The notes beneath the pieces were generated by a model, which made no database searches, was not told where the DNA came from, and saw only the letters and a list, made by a program, of their open reading frames with translations. From Paramecium sonneborni (taxonomy: Eukaryota; Ciliophora; Oligohymenophorea; Peniculida; Parameciidae), in assembly GCA_905182985.1 (NCBI GenBank), contig CAJJDN010000140.1, forward strand, positions 69,102 to 133,101: 64,000 bases of DNA, read 5' to 3'. This document shows, piece by piece, positions 46,238-61,264 of the stretch. The position numbers were made by a program, and so were the translations under genes. Every line of letters begins with the position of its first letter. Within the stretch, counting starts at the first letter, position 1.

Positions 46238-47428
46238 AATTTTTAATTTATATAATAAAATCTTTATCAAATCTAATTATTAGAAATCTACAATTATCTT
46301 ATCAAAATATTAAGATATTCCACCTTATTTTTATTATATTTTATAATAGTTTTCAAGTTCAACTTTTATTTTTATAATTCTGACTTTTAAAATATTACTA
46401 ACACAAAAATGAAATTCTAGAAAATATTAAAAATTTCACACAATAATTTTTAAATCAATATCAGTTGATTATCCAATCTCTACTTAATTCTCCTATTTTA
46501 CAACTACATTTCCAATTTAACATAAAGTGTTTCTTCTCAAGTTTAAGCTAATTATTTTTGTTTCTTTTTTTATTTTTTACTTTAAATAAATTATCAATAT
46601 TGAATAATAATTCATCAAAAAATGTAAGCAAAATTAAACATCATCATTCTTTATTATAGAAATGAAATTATAAATACATTGTTTTTCATCTTGATATTAA
46701 AGTATTATTAGCCCAATCTTTATTACCTAAGCAACTAAGTCTTAATAAAATTTTTATCTAATCTTTTAGTTTTCTTTTACATAATTTTTATTTATTTAAA
46801 GGGATTAATTGAGATGGATGAAGAGATACAAGTAGATTTCTTTACTAAGAAAATATTGAGTTAAAACATTGATTCAAATTCAATATTGCGTATCACCCCA
46901 ATTTTCATATTATTTTTTTAAGATTCATAAAATAAATTTAATATAGAGTTGCATCGATCTGTAAAAGATAAACATTGAGTATTTGATTTAAAATATTAAT
47001 TTGAACAAAACGAAACTAATAAATTTTATAATATGCTCCTCCACCTCAAAAAAACCAAATAAATCCAACATTTCTAGTCTACTACAATTTGGGAGCCTTA
47101 ATTTTTTATTTTTAAAAGGATTTACCCAATTTATGTTGTATTTTTCAATTTATTCTTTTAAATTACTTCTTCTTTGAATTTTATTTTGAATTTCAAGTTA
47201 AATTGAGTGAATATTATTTAAATTTACTTTTAAGTGCCTAAACAACAAATCTGAAAAAAATTTCAATCTTCTACATCATCCAGAATATTCATATTTTTTG
47301 GAATTTTATCAATAAATGTCTCCACTTTTTAGAATTCCCCTAATAATTAACTGAATATGAACACACTGGATTTTCTATTTTCACAGGAAATTGTAGCTTG
47401 ATTCAAATTATAATAAAAATTTATAAAA
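46238..47428. other. Long intergenic region with ambiguous open frames
   Basis: About 1190 nt. A plus-strand ORF (46814-46978, MDEEIQVDFFTKKILSQNID) and overlapping minus-strand fragments (about 47060-47330, for example EQIEKYNINWVNPFKNKKLR) look protein-like but neither could be completed with plausible introns. They may be relics of a lost gene. Confidence 0.45.
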
Positions 47429-49674
47429 TCAAATTTGAAGTTCTATATTTTAAGGTTTGGTTGAATAAAGCTAATTTAGATCTTTAGCAATAACAAATCC
47501 AATTAAACTTATAGTATTTTTTCTTTGTTTTTAAGTAATTTATAAGCGAATAGAATTGAAATAGAAATAGTAGACTGTATCTAAATAACTTTGAATTCGA
47601 TGCTTAGTTCTAACCTATTTTAGACCTTCTTATTTTAATTTAATTAACTCATTCTAGAAAAACTAGAGTAAATAATGTAAATTAAATTTAGATTTTGTAT
47701 ATTATTTGGGATTGGGGTCTAAGAATTGTTAGAGGTATTCAATTAGATTTTCATCTCTCTATCCTGTGTCATAGATGGTATTTCTAGAACAATTATCAAT
47801 TGCATCAACAAATTCTCTAGCTTCAAAATCATTAGCAATAAAGGAATTGGAAAACCGATAAGGATTATTTTTTCTTTGAACTTACTAGAATTATTCAGGT
47901 TCAAAGTCTATATTTTAGATGCAGGTTAAAAATTAAGCAGAAAGTTCATCACTATAAAAACCAAAGTAATCTAAACTACAATCTAAAACTGCTGGTTGAA
48001 TGAATAATTCTCCAAGTAATTAAAATTCTTAAATGGATGCATATTTACAATAAGTAGCTAGATACTAAGAGAATAATTTATTATCTGTATCTAAAAAGCT
48101 ACTTTTAGAAGCAAATGAATTTTCTTTATGATTATGGATTTTGAATCCACTTTATTGGAGAGATCTCAGAAAGTAAGTTTTTTCACTAAGCATCTCTGAG
48201 AAAGGTCTAAAGGTATCACACAAGAGATAAATGAATGCAGCCACAGGAGTTTAACAATTATTAGCACATGTTTAATAACTTCTAAGTTCAGTTTCAGTAA
48301 TAATAGAGCAGAATTAACTAAGGATTCCATTTCTATTAATTTCAGATGAATAGTTTTCATAAAATTGTTGAGCTATTCGTTTTTTTAATTAAATAATAAA
48401 TGGAGTTTAAATAACTATTCCATAGACTTCACGAACATTTTATATTTTTCTGATTGCAGTTTTAAGTAATACTTTGAATTATTCGGAAAAGTTAGTAAGT
48501 ACATTGAAACTTGAATTACTTTTATTATTTTAATCTTTAATCAATTCAGTTTCTTTTATTTCATCTCTAATTAAAGGTTCTTTAATGTCTAAGATAGAAC
48601 TACTAGAATGAGATTGAAAATCATAAGATTATTTTTTTATTTAGGATGACTATGAATAATTGGGCATCTTAGTTTAAATGTAGTTTAATATGGTATCTAA
48701 ATATTTTATAAAAAATTATGAAACATCTTCAACCCATGAATCTAAGGGAAAGAAATCTAATATTCTAAGTCTTATGTATTTGTATTCTTATTTAAGTGTT
48801 CGAGTTTTAAGGGTTTTTAAATTAAAAAGATCATTGGGAGTAAAGCTGTAATGATAATTTCCTAAAGCTTATAAAAAATTAGATGAATAATACCTAGAGA
48901 TGCATGAAATTTTGGAGACCAAGGTAATATTTCAGAATTTATAAATAGACTAAGTAATTTTAATTTGAAATAGCTGTCATTCATAGTGTTGATTTCACAA
49001 TAAAATGGAAATAGACTATCACTGATAAATGTTTTATAGACAATAGAAGCAATTTCATCTGGTTGTAATGAAAAATCTTTACACTATACTACTTTTCTAG
49101 TTAATTCATACATTGATTCATATTCTATATGATGCTTTCTTCCAAGTAATTGAATCATTTTTTTAAGCGATTAATAAAATATGTTGTCTACAGCATCTTC
49201 AATTTATTTTTTAATTCCTATTTCTGAATATCTAGATTCAAAGAGTAATTATTATAGGAGAAAACTCATTTTATGATCAAGATCACTTTCCCTTTTGGAT
49301 AATCCTATAATTTCTAATTAAAGGTAATCTGAAGAGTCTTTTCTTTTGAAGAATATATATTCATAAGCTTTGAATTTGAATTAAGGAATATCAAGAAGGA
49401 ATGGCTTTTTCGTAAAATTGTTAAATTTTGCACAGTAATGTAAATCAGTTGTATGATCTGCTACAATATATTTAACACTATCAAGTTCACTTTCACTATA
49501 CTCTTATGAATCTAATCCAATTCCAAGGATTTTATAATTATTAACATTTCCATCCAGATCCCAACTATTAGGGATTTTTATAGCTAATTGTTCTATTTCA
49601 AGCCATTCCCCTTAATTTTCAGTCACTTCAGAATAAAACATTAAAGGGTATTCTAAGATCAAAGGAAAGTGCAT
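47429..49674 (-). CDS. Hypothetical protein, 739 aa
   Basis: Two exons with one 26-nt intron at 48868-48893; 2220 coding nt in one consistent frame. Starts MHFPLILEYPLMFYSEVTEN. It is rich in alternating aromatic/hydrophobic and charged residues, consistent with a large, mainly helical cytosolic protein (KKMIQLLGRKHHIEYESMYE, FVDAIDNCSRNTIYDTGQR). The stretch IQTPFIIQLKKRIAQQFYEN followed by CANNCQTPVAAFIYLLCD could belong to a GAP-like or helical scaffold fold, but this is not secure. No signal peptide or membrane segment. Confidence 0.7.
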
Positions 49675-49702
49675 GAATTTTATTATTATTTTATAATTCA
49701 AT

Positions 49703-49870
49703 TCACTTTGTTGCTTTCTTCAATGGAATAAAGAATTTCTAGTTGATTATTAGATAAGCTAGGAAATGACCTGTTCCATATATGAATCCTGTAAGAAGTG
49801 GATATAGTACAAGCTTTTTAAAAAGTTGATCTTCATCCTTTTTCTCGGATATTAGGTCTCGATAGTCCAT
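49703..49870 (-). CDS. Small single-pass membrane protein, 55 aa
   Basis: 56-codon ORF: charged N-terminus MDYRDLISEKKDEDQLFKKL, one hydrophobic helix (VLYPLLTGFIYGTGHFLAYL) and a basic end (PLKKATK). Topology resembles small mitochondrial membrane subunits (for instance TOM or respiratory-chain accessory subunits), but no family is assigned. It starts 18 nt from the divergent m-AAA protease start, and its stop is 28 nt before the start of the same-strand 739-residue gene. Confidence 0.5.
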
Positions 49871-49888
49871 TAATTATTTTTATTTGTG

Positions 49889-52370
<2,482 letters not shown>

Positions 52371-52549
52371 ATTAATATATTCTATGTATTTATAAATGGA
52401 ATTTATCAGATTCTATATCTAGTACTGGTATATTTATGTTTTTAGATATATAATTTTTTGTATTTAAAAAAATGTATCTTTTTAAATAATAGGTTTAAAG
52501 CACAAAATATTAAGCGTGAGTTGAAATTATTAAATTATCTTATAATTAT

Positions 52550-54209
52550 ATGATTCATTCAAGCAAAAATACCAAAAAATCAAAAAAATAAAAGAACTGT
52601 GATGATTTTACTGATTCTCATTCAAAATTATTATTAGAACGTTTTCCTTACACAATAAACGATTTTTAACTAAAAGATGTTCCTGTACTTAAAATAGATC
52701 GTTGTTTTTTTGCAGATCCATTCAAGACCATAGATGAATTATATACAAAAGGTTATGAAAAATTTGGAATAGTAAAATTGATCCTTCCTTCAGATTTAAT
52801 TGTTCCAAATAAGAAATTCTTTACCCTTTTAGAGACTAAGCTTAAGGGTAAGAGAATGTAAACTCGTATCTAAACATTGAACACTGAAAGAGCAGGAGAA
52901 GTATTTTGTTATATTTAAACATAGATATTTGGATCAAATACTGTAGGATTCACTATTCAAGAATACATGAATCTTGCTAATAGATTTGAGTGTAATCATA
53001 GATTGTAAGGATTGAGAGAAGTGTCAAATCAGATTCGATAGAATGAAATAGAGTTCTGGTCAATTATTGATTATCCAACTAGATATGAAGATATTGAAGT
53101 AGAGTATGCAGCGGATCTTTTGGCAACTAAATATGCAACTGGATTTTAAGAGGGTTAATTAGGAAATCTAAATAGAATAAACAAAAATAGGAATTCTATA
53201 TTTTAAGTTCTTCAAGAAAAGAATGAAATGAGTGGAATATCAGTTCCTTGGTTATACTTAGGTATGAAATATGCAAATTTCTGTTGGCATAAGGAAGATC
53301 TTAATTTAAATTCAATGAATTATATGCATGCTGGAGCTGCTAAAACTTGGTATACAATTTAATTGAAAAATCATTTTAGGTATGCTATCCCACCAAGTTA
53401 CAGTGATAAATTTTTACAATACTTTAACTAAGCCTTTGAGAATGAAAGGAAATCTAACCCACATTTGTTGTACGATATTACTTGTTAAATTTCACCTATA
53501 GAATTGATTGAGAATGGAATACCAATTCTTAGAACTGATTAATAACCAGGAGAATTAATTTTAACTTTAGGGGCAACCTACCATGCAGGTTTTTCACATG
53601 GTATTTATTTAAATATAAATTAGGATTCAATTGCAGTGAAGCTGTTAATGTAGCTCCAACTCAATGGCTTAAAGAGTTTGATAAAGCAATCTAAGAATAT
53701 CGTATGAATGGGAACTTAAAGAAAGTAAATTTTAAAAGTGATTATTAAATTTAGGTTAGTTTCCCTCTTGAATGGTTGCTTTGCAAGGTTATATTAATGT
53801 CTGAAGTTGTAAAATTCACTTAATAATCATGGTAAAAGGTATAATTTTAAATTTAATCTTTAGTTATTTGAAAAATTCAAACAAATGATGGAATTAGAAA
53901 TTAGCAATCGTAATTTCATTCTAAATCTATATGATAATGTTAAATTAATTGAGTTTGTTAATAAATAAGAGAAGTATGATCGAAGTGTTTGTAAAATCTG
54001 TTCCAATTATATGTTTTTAAGTTACATTTTTTGTGGAAAGTAATAAATTCCAATTATTTAATAGATGTATAAAGAAGGTATGTATTTGTCATTAAAGTAT
54101 TTGTGCTTGTGCTACTCCTTAAATATCACTCTATATTCGATACAGTAACATTGAATTATAAACCATGCTTGCTACATTAGAGTCCAAACTTAAAACAACG
54201 GGGTCATGA
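52550..54209 (+). CDS. JmjC-domain protein with C5HC2 finger (KDM5-like), 528 aa
   Basis: Probable Fe(II)/2-oxoglutarate histone demethylase. A short N-terminal region of JmjN type (PVLKIDRCFFADPFKTIDEL) is followed by the JmjC core: PWLYLGMKYANFCWHKED (iron ligands His and Glu of HxE), NYMHAGAAKTWYTI, and the distal His in GATYHAGFSHGFNCSEAVN. A C5HC2 zinc finger ends the protein (VCKICSNYMFLSYIFCGKC, VCICHQSICAC). ARID, PHD and PLU-1 parts of animal KDM5 are absent. Introns 53601-53623 (23), 53839-53863 (25), 54040-54064 (25); 1587 coding nt. A 30-nt stopless GTA...TAG segment near 53726-53755 may be an extra intron. Confidence 0.87.
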
Positions 54210-54298
54210 TTTAAAACACTTTATATATTATATTATATATTTTAACAGAAAATAATGAATAAAAATTAACAATAAAATAAATAACTAATTGCCTGTGT

Positions 54299-55655
54299 AT
54301 GTCTGATATTGATATTACCTCTTAAGAAAACACTCTCGAACTTCCTAAATTTGAAGAAAGCCTCCCTGATATTAAACCTGAACCTCGCAAAGATCTTAAA
54401 TATGAAATTAAACACGAATCAAAATCTTCATTTGGTTAATCATCAAAAGATCTTATTGAATAATATAAAAGTAAATTCAATGCCTTAAAATAATTGGCTG
54501 AAGAATAACAACCTGTAACTATGGAACCTTCTGTCATTGAAAAATCTGAAAAATCTGATATTTGGAAAAGTGATGCTGAAATTCTCAAATCTCCAAAAGA
54601 ATGGGATTGGAATATTTTGGCATCCAAAAAGGCTTCAACTACAAGTAATCAAATTTAATTTGATACTCATGTACCAGATCCCATTGCTTGTGAATAAGAA
54701 CATAAAGCCTAAATTGCCTAACATAGACAAATGATTATGGGAGTATTAGATTAAAGAATTGAACCTGGTTTGAGATTACCTACAACTCAATAATCTTAAA
54801 AGCCAGTCGTTGGTGGTGAATAACATTCCAATTATTAAAATATATTAGAAAAATTTAGAAGTGCTTCTTCTTTAGATGATTTGACTACCTTCTTCAATAG
54901 TGTATAATAGAGAAAAGGAGTAGAATAAGCAGCCCCTTAGCAATAATAACAATAATAAGATGATCTATTCTCTACTCTTGATATAAGAAGAAACAAGAAG
55001 TCTGAAACCTAGATTTAACAATATAAGACCCCAAGCAAATCATAAGAGGAAATCTTTGAATATGGTTCAGGGAATAGAACAACTTCATTTTTCTAAAAGA
55101 AACCATCAGCCTAAAAACCTTTATTGTAAAGTCCAAGTTTGGGTAATTAATTCAATTATAGATCTGATTAATCAGTTACTTCTAAAGTCACTTAAAATAT
55201 GAACTTTTAGGTTGATGTTAAAGATCATAGTAAAACTAATAAGAGAAAGGAAGAACTTTAAAGTTTTATGGGTAAATTAGGATTGGGTAAATATGAAACT
55301 CCGAAAGTGGTTATAAATTTGGAGAGTAATACTTAAAATAGTAAGATATTTATATAATTATTAAGATTCCACAATAGATAGAATGAGATAATATGTAAAT
55401 GGAACTCCAATGAGTGCAAGAAAGACTGGAGGAGGGTTGAATGATTTAATAAATGAACGATCATTGAATACTACAACTTTTAAATAGCAAATAAAATCAT
55501 ATCATAAATCTGGATCCAAACCAGATTAATAAGGTCGATTAAGTGCAGACAATCAAAACTTATCAGATTAATCACTTAAAAATTTGCATTTAAAATTGGT
55601 TCATTAATAGAAGAATTCAATAGGAAATTCAGGATTAAAATATGCTAGATGCTGA
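54299..55655 (+). CDS. Hypothetical Gln/Ser-rich protein, 443 aa
   Basis: Two exons with an intron of 25 nt at 55341-55365; 1332 coding nt. Begins MSDIDITSQENTLELPKFEE. Mostly low complexity, with a polyQ run near residues 210-220 and several short conserved-looking patches (KEWDWNILASKK; RSASSLDDLTTFFNS; KEELQSFMGKLGLGKYETPK). No domain recognised. Probably a disordered scaffold or regulatory protein. Confidence 0.65.
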
Positions 55656-55710
55656 TTAATACTTTATTATAACGAATTATAGCTATAAATTTATATATAT
55701 ATAATTAAAA

Positions 55711-56474
55711 TCAGCAGCATAGATCTTCTTACTTTTTCTTTTCTTATTATTATTGTTATTATCTATTTTAAAGTCTAAGATTAGATGTTTTTCTGACCAC
55801 AGCTCTAGTATTATGAAGTTCTCGATTTAGTATATTTTTAGTAATGTGAGTAAAGCCAGCTTCAATATTAATTGAAGATTTTGCGCTTGTTTCATAAAAG
55901 GGAATTTAATAGAGTCTAGCTAAAATTATAATTATAAAAAGAAATTATTACATAATTCTAATCCTTCTTCATAAGACACTTCTCTTCTCTCAGTAATATC
56001 TGCTTTATTACCAACTAATAATCTATTTACTGATTCAGAAGCATATCTCAAATATTTTAGATTAAATTACTTATCAATTTCTGCCATCCATGTTTTAACA
56101 TTTTCAAAGGACTCTCTATCAGTGATATCATATACAATAATGATTCCTTGAGCTCCTCTATAATAACTACATGTAATAGTTCTAAATCTATCTTAACCTG
56201 CAGTATCCCACTAAAATGAAATAATGATTTACAATTTGTAATTTAACATTGTGTTCTCCCAAAGCAATTGTCTTTGTTTTGAAGTCCACTCCTATTGTGT
56301 TATAGAAGTTGTTTGTGAATTGATTTTCCTAAAAATAATGAGAGTATATAATACAGAATAACGCATAAGCATACACGATTTGCCGACACCGGAATTTCCA
56401 ATCAATAAAACTTTGAATAGGAAATGACTAAAGAAATTATAAAAGAATTCTTACTAATCAGAGTTGGAGTTCAT
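55711..56474 (-). CDS. Rab GTPase (Rab1/Rab8-like), 210 aa
   Basis: Membrane-traffic GTPase. G motifs: [13 protein letters not shown] (P-loop), [11 protein letters not shown] (switch I), LQIWDTAGQDRFRTIT (switch II), LLVGNKAD (NKxD), YETSAKSS (SAK). The C-terminus EDLCC gives a double-cysteine prenylation signal. Five introns: 56428-56454 (27), 56329-56354 (26), 56211-56232 (22), 56047-56070 (24, stopless multiple of three ending GAG, placed because splicing gives [18 protein letters not shown]), 55920-55951 (32). 633 coding nt. Divergent from HIBADH with 46 nt between starts. Confidence 0.93.
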
Positions 56475-56520
56475 TTGTATTTCAAATATTTATTTATTAC
56501 GGTTAATAATTAAATAAATA

Positions 56521-57448
56521 ATGCGTAAGTTTATTTCTGCATATGGATTTAGTAACACAATTGGATTCGTTGGTTTAGGCAACATGGGAGTAATTTTAAA
56601 TAATATATGATAAATAGATTGGTATGGCACATAATCTAGCTAAAACCCGAGTTGTATATGCTTATGATGCAAGTCCTTAATGGTAATCTAAGATTGAGTC
56701 ATCAAATATTAAACCTGTATCTTAAGTATCAGATGTTGCTGCAAATGCAGACACAATCATAACTATGTTACCAAATGACAAGATAGTGAAAAGTGTAGCC
56801 TAAGAAATCTTTAAAAGATAAAATAAGACATTAATAGATTCATCCACTATCTCACCATATGCTTCTTATGATTTAGCTAAAATGGCATAAGATACTAAAA
56901 ATATTTATACAGATGCTCCTGTCTCAGGTGGTGTTGGTGGTGCCAAATTAGGAACATTAACATTTATGGTTGGGGCAGAGAAGGAATTATATGATAAAAT
57001 ATCACCAATCTTAAAAGAAATGGGAAAGAATATTTTCCATTGTGGAAAAATTGGAGGTGGACAAATAGCTAAAATGTGTAATAACATGGCTTTAGCTATT
57101 TAAATGATTAGTGTTGCTGAAGCTTTGGCTTTAGGAAAGAATATGGGAATGGATCCAGCTATGTTAAGTTCCATAATGTCTGTTAGTTCTTCAAGATGTT
57201 GGTCTGTTGATACTTATAATCCTGCACCAGGAGTTATGCCTAATGTACCTAGTTCCAAAGATTATGATGGAGGTTTCATGGTTGAATTGATGCTTAAAGA
57301 TCTTGGAATTGCCATTGAAGCATCCAAAAAGAGTGGAACTGATACATAACTTGGATAACATGCTTAGTAAATATATAATAAATTGAATGAACATTTTGCT
57401 AAAAAAGATTTTGCAATTGTTTACAAGGAATTAACCAAAAGTAAATGA
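56521..57448 (+). CDS. HIBADH: 3-hydroxyisobutyrate dehydrogenase
   Basis: Mitochondrial NAD-dependent enzyme of valine breakdown. Rossmann motif IGFVGLGNMGIGMAHNL at residues 13-29, substrate-site DAPVSGGVGGAKLGTL, and the catalytic-lysine region GGGQIAKMCNNM are all present; the C-terminus carries the KDLGIAIEASKKSG segment. The first 12 residues (MRKFISAYGFSN) may act as a short presequence. One 28-nt intron at 56590-56617; 900 coding nt, 299 residues, as in the family. Confidence 0.93.
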
Positions 57449-57479
57449 TATAGAAATAAATTATACATGCTTAAATGAA

Positions 57480-59937
57480 TCATAAGTCGTCTCTTTTATC
57501 ATCACTGACGGTTTCCCATTTAGCATCATCTGTATTTACTTTTTCCCATTTAGTTCCGTCATCACTTTAAGGTGGTTCTGATGTTTCTGGTTCTTCTTCA
57601 ATTTCTACCTCGTATTCTTTTATTGGAGCATCTCTATCAATTCCTAAAGCAGAATTAAATAATTTATAGAATCTACTAGCAAATTTTTCTGGATTAGGAA
57701 TAGAGTAACCTAAAATATATTTTAAAAAATACCTGAATTAACTAAGGCAGCTTCATATAAGACTCTAGCCATTTCTTCAGTTTCTTAATCTGGATCATCT
57801 TTAACTCTTTATAGCAATTCTTAAATGGCTTAGTGATTTGGATTGATTTCAACAATCTTTTTACCAAATTGATGAGAACCTGATTTACTTGAATAAGCTT
57901 AAGCCTTAGAAATTCTTTCCATATTAGCAGAATAACCTGATTCAGAAGATACCACAATAATTGGATCATCAATTAACCTTTATGAAATGATAACAGAATC
58001 AACACTTTCTGATAATAATTTTCTCCACCAATCTGTTAATGGTTAGAAAACTTTCTTTAATGCCTTTTATTTTTTTCTTTATTCATCATTATCTTCAGGT
58101 TATTTAAAATCTCCTTTTCCAACATTAACTAATTTCTTTTATTTATATTCATTCAAATGTTAAAATGTGAATTCATCAACTGGATCATCTAACAATAAAA
58201 CTTCATATCCTTTTTTTAACAATCCTTAAATGATTGGTGAAGCCAATAATTATTCTTTATTCTCACCAGCCAAATAATAGATTGAATCTTATCCTGGTTT
58301 AGCTCTCTCAATATAATTATCAAATGATGTCAATTCAGTTGAGTTTTTACTTGAATACCATCTAAAATATAATTAATATATTTAATATACCTTGTCAATT
58401 CAGCCAATTTCTATCTATTAGAAGAATCTTCAATAACACCTAATTTAATGTTTTTTCCATACTCTTTCCAAAATTCATTATATTCATCAATTTTCTTCTT
58501 TCTTTTTTCATCTTTTAATCTTTATTATTCTTCAGGTGTAGTTTCTGCCATATTTTCATCTTCTTCTCCTTCTTCTGAATCTTCTTCATCTTCATCATCA
58601 TAAGAAGCTGCATCTTAAAATAATTCCAATATCTTCTTAACAATCTTTCTACTAATAACTTTTAACATTTTAAGTTATTAAAGTGTTTCTCTATTAACAT
58701 TTAATGGCAATTCATCTGAATCTATAACACCTTTAACAAAACTCAAATATCTTGGTAGAATATCTTCAAATTCTTCACTAATCAACACTCTTCTAACATA
58801 TAATTTCAAATTTGTTGTCTATTTACCATAATAATTATCAAACATATCACTAGGTGCTCTTTTTGGAATATAAATTAAAGATGTAAATTCAACTTCTCCT
58901 TCTGCTTTAAAATGTACCCAATTAAATGGATCTTCACCAGAGTTCTTAGATAATACCTTATAGAATTTCTTATAATCATCATCAGATATCTCTTCCTTTG
59001 GTCTCAACCAAATTGCTTTGTTCTCATTTATTTAAACCCATTCTGCTACTTTCTCTTTTATTGTTTTTGTTGCTTTCTTCTTTGTATCTGCATCATCATC
59101 ATCATCATCTTTTACTTTAACTTCATCATCATCTGTATTCTCTTATTGTTAATCATCTTATTATTATTATTCACTATCATCTTCAACCTATTTTGAAATC
59201 TCTCTTGTCACTTTTAAATAAATTGGAAAATTAATAAATTCTGAATATTTCTTTATCAACTCCTTTATAGTACTTTCTTCTGCAAATTCAACTGCATCTT
59301 ATTTCAAATGAATTGTAACTTATGTACCTCTACCTAATGTATTTCCTCTTGGATCTTTTGATACTGCAAATGAATGAGCTGCCTATGATTCCCAAATATA
59401 TTAATCATCATCTGTATTTTTTGATGCAACTGAAACCTTTTAACCTGCCAAAAAACATGAATAAAAACCAACACCAAATTAACCTATCAAATTTACATTC
59501 CCTCCCTTTATTGCTTCAATAAATTATGTGGTTCCTGATTTCGCTATTGTACCCAAATTTGATATCAAATCATTCTTTGTCATACCAATACCACTATCTG
59601 TTACAGAAACTGTCTTCTCTTCTGTGTTTATTTCTATTCTTATTGCTAATTCTGTTTTATCACCCAATATCTCTGGATTCTTCACACTCAAAAATCGAAT
59701 TTTATCAAGCGCATCTGCTGCATTTGAAATTAACTCTCTCAAAAATATTTCCTTTTAAGTATAAAGAGAATTTATCAATATATCCATCAATCTACCTGTT
59801 TCTGCTTAAAATTCATGTGTTTCTTAAGATTATTCCAATAACTTTCTTTATTCTTCAGTCAAATCTTGAGTCATCACCTAAACCCCAGACAACATAAACA
59901 GAAGCAATAACCCAAAAGCCTTCTATTTTCTTTGCAT
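57480..59937 (-). CDS. HSP90B1: Endoplasmic reticulum Hsp90 (GRP94/endoplasmin), 801 aa
   Basis: ER chaperone for secreted and membrane proteins. Signal peptide [19 protein letters not shown]-domain with [33 protein letters not shown] and [13 protein letters not shown], then an acidic linker (DDDDDD), middle domain ([20 protein letters not shown]) and C-domain. The C-terminus KRDDL is an ER-retrieval (KDEL-like) signal. Introns 58362-58390 (29) and 57710-57732 (23); 2406 coding nt. Mitochondrial TRAP1 is ruled out by the acidic linker and RDDL end. Stop is 31 nt from the convergent HIBADH stop. Confidence 0.94.
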
Positions 59938-60091
59938 TAAAAATATTTATGATTCTGCGTAAGAACTACATCAACATATATACAATAACACGTGTTCCTA
60001 CACATTCTAGAAATTAATTTATAAATAGCCCGTCAAACATAATATACATTATTGAGTTTATTTCAAATGATCACTATTAAATTTAATATTG

Positions 60092-61034
60092 ATGGTAGAA
60101 TAGTAACGAGTCCATTTCTAAGGTTTGTTAGGAGCTACTGGTTCTCTCATATCTACACTAGCAGTGTAACCATTAGAGGTTATTAAAATGGTCATGATTG
60201 TTAAATCTAATGCCAGTAACTACAGATTAACAAGTGCTTATGGATCAGTTGAATACATACTTATCAATGAAGGACTGAATGGATTTTATCGTGGCTTGCG
60301 TAGATTTTTCTACCATTACATAAGGCCCTGCATTAGTTAGAAATATGAGCGCTGGCTTCCTATATTTTCAAATGCTTTCCTATGTTACTAGTGAAAATCG
60401 AAATGTTTCTTAAGACTTTCTTGCATCATTTTTTGCCAGAGGGTATTACATATATATAATAACGAAGGGTTTCTAATTTTATTACAAATCCAATACTATT
60501 AATAGAAACCCGTGCTGAAGTACCTGGGTATTAATACACTTCTTTATGGAAGACTGCAAATACTATTGCTAAATAAGAAGGGTTAATGAGCTTTTTTAAA
60601 GGGGGTTTAACATGTTCAATTAAAGACAGTCTATTTGCAGGAGTATCAATTAAACATTAATATTTAGATCTATTATGTTGTATATAGAAAAATGCATGAG
60701 ATATTTTTACCTGCTGAGTCTGGTTTTTCACCTTCAATTACTTTTCTATCTGGTATGGTTGCAGGCCTTGTTGGTACTTGTGCAAGTCATCCATTTGAAA
60801 TCTTAAGAGCCAGATTATAAACCAATTATTATCATGATTAAATGACGATTATGTAGAGATTTAAAAGCACATATCAAAATGAAGGATTATATGGGTTTTT
60901 ATATTATTTCTATTTTTAGATTTACTAAGGGTCTTACTCCCAGATTGATTAGAAAACCTTTAGCTAATTCAATTTCATTTCTTCTTGTAGAACATTTAAA
61001 TCACATTCTCTATGGTACTTAATTTCACTTTTGA
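60092..61034 (+). CDS. SLC25A38: Mitochondrial carrier, SLC25A38/Hem25-like (glycine), 280 aa
   Basis: Inner-membrane carrier; in yeast and animals this subfamily imports glycine for haem synthesis. Carrier signatures: QPLEVIKMV, NPILLIETR and HPFEILRAR. The second repeat (PGYQYTSLWKTANTIAKQEG, then LMSFFKGGLTCSIKDSLFAG) follows the SLC25A38 pattern closely. Introns 60300-60324, 60443-60467, 60643-60667 and 60895-60919, all 25 nt (the last begins GTTT); 843 coding nt. The ATG at 60092 is used because the earlier ATG at 60067 is out of frame with the carrier. Substrate is inferred from similarity. Confidence 0.82.
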
Positions 61035-61264
61035 TTGTTAATTTTAATGTAGTCACTTTAAAAAAGATTAAACATTTTCTAAAGATGATTTAATATTTAT
61101 TAGGTTAATTATTGATTTTATTTTTTCAATATTTTCTTTTTTCTTAAAATTTAAATAAAATTATCTAATAAGAATAGGTAATTTTATTATAAATTCCAAA
61201 AATAGAAAAGAATAACTTTTAAAATCTTAATTTTAATAAAAATAATTTAATATTTTTAATTAAT

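Noticed and set aside
59526..59897. Plus-strand ORFs over the start of the Hsp90 gene
   Set aside because: Antisense to the highly conserved N-terminal ATPase domain.
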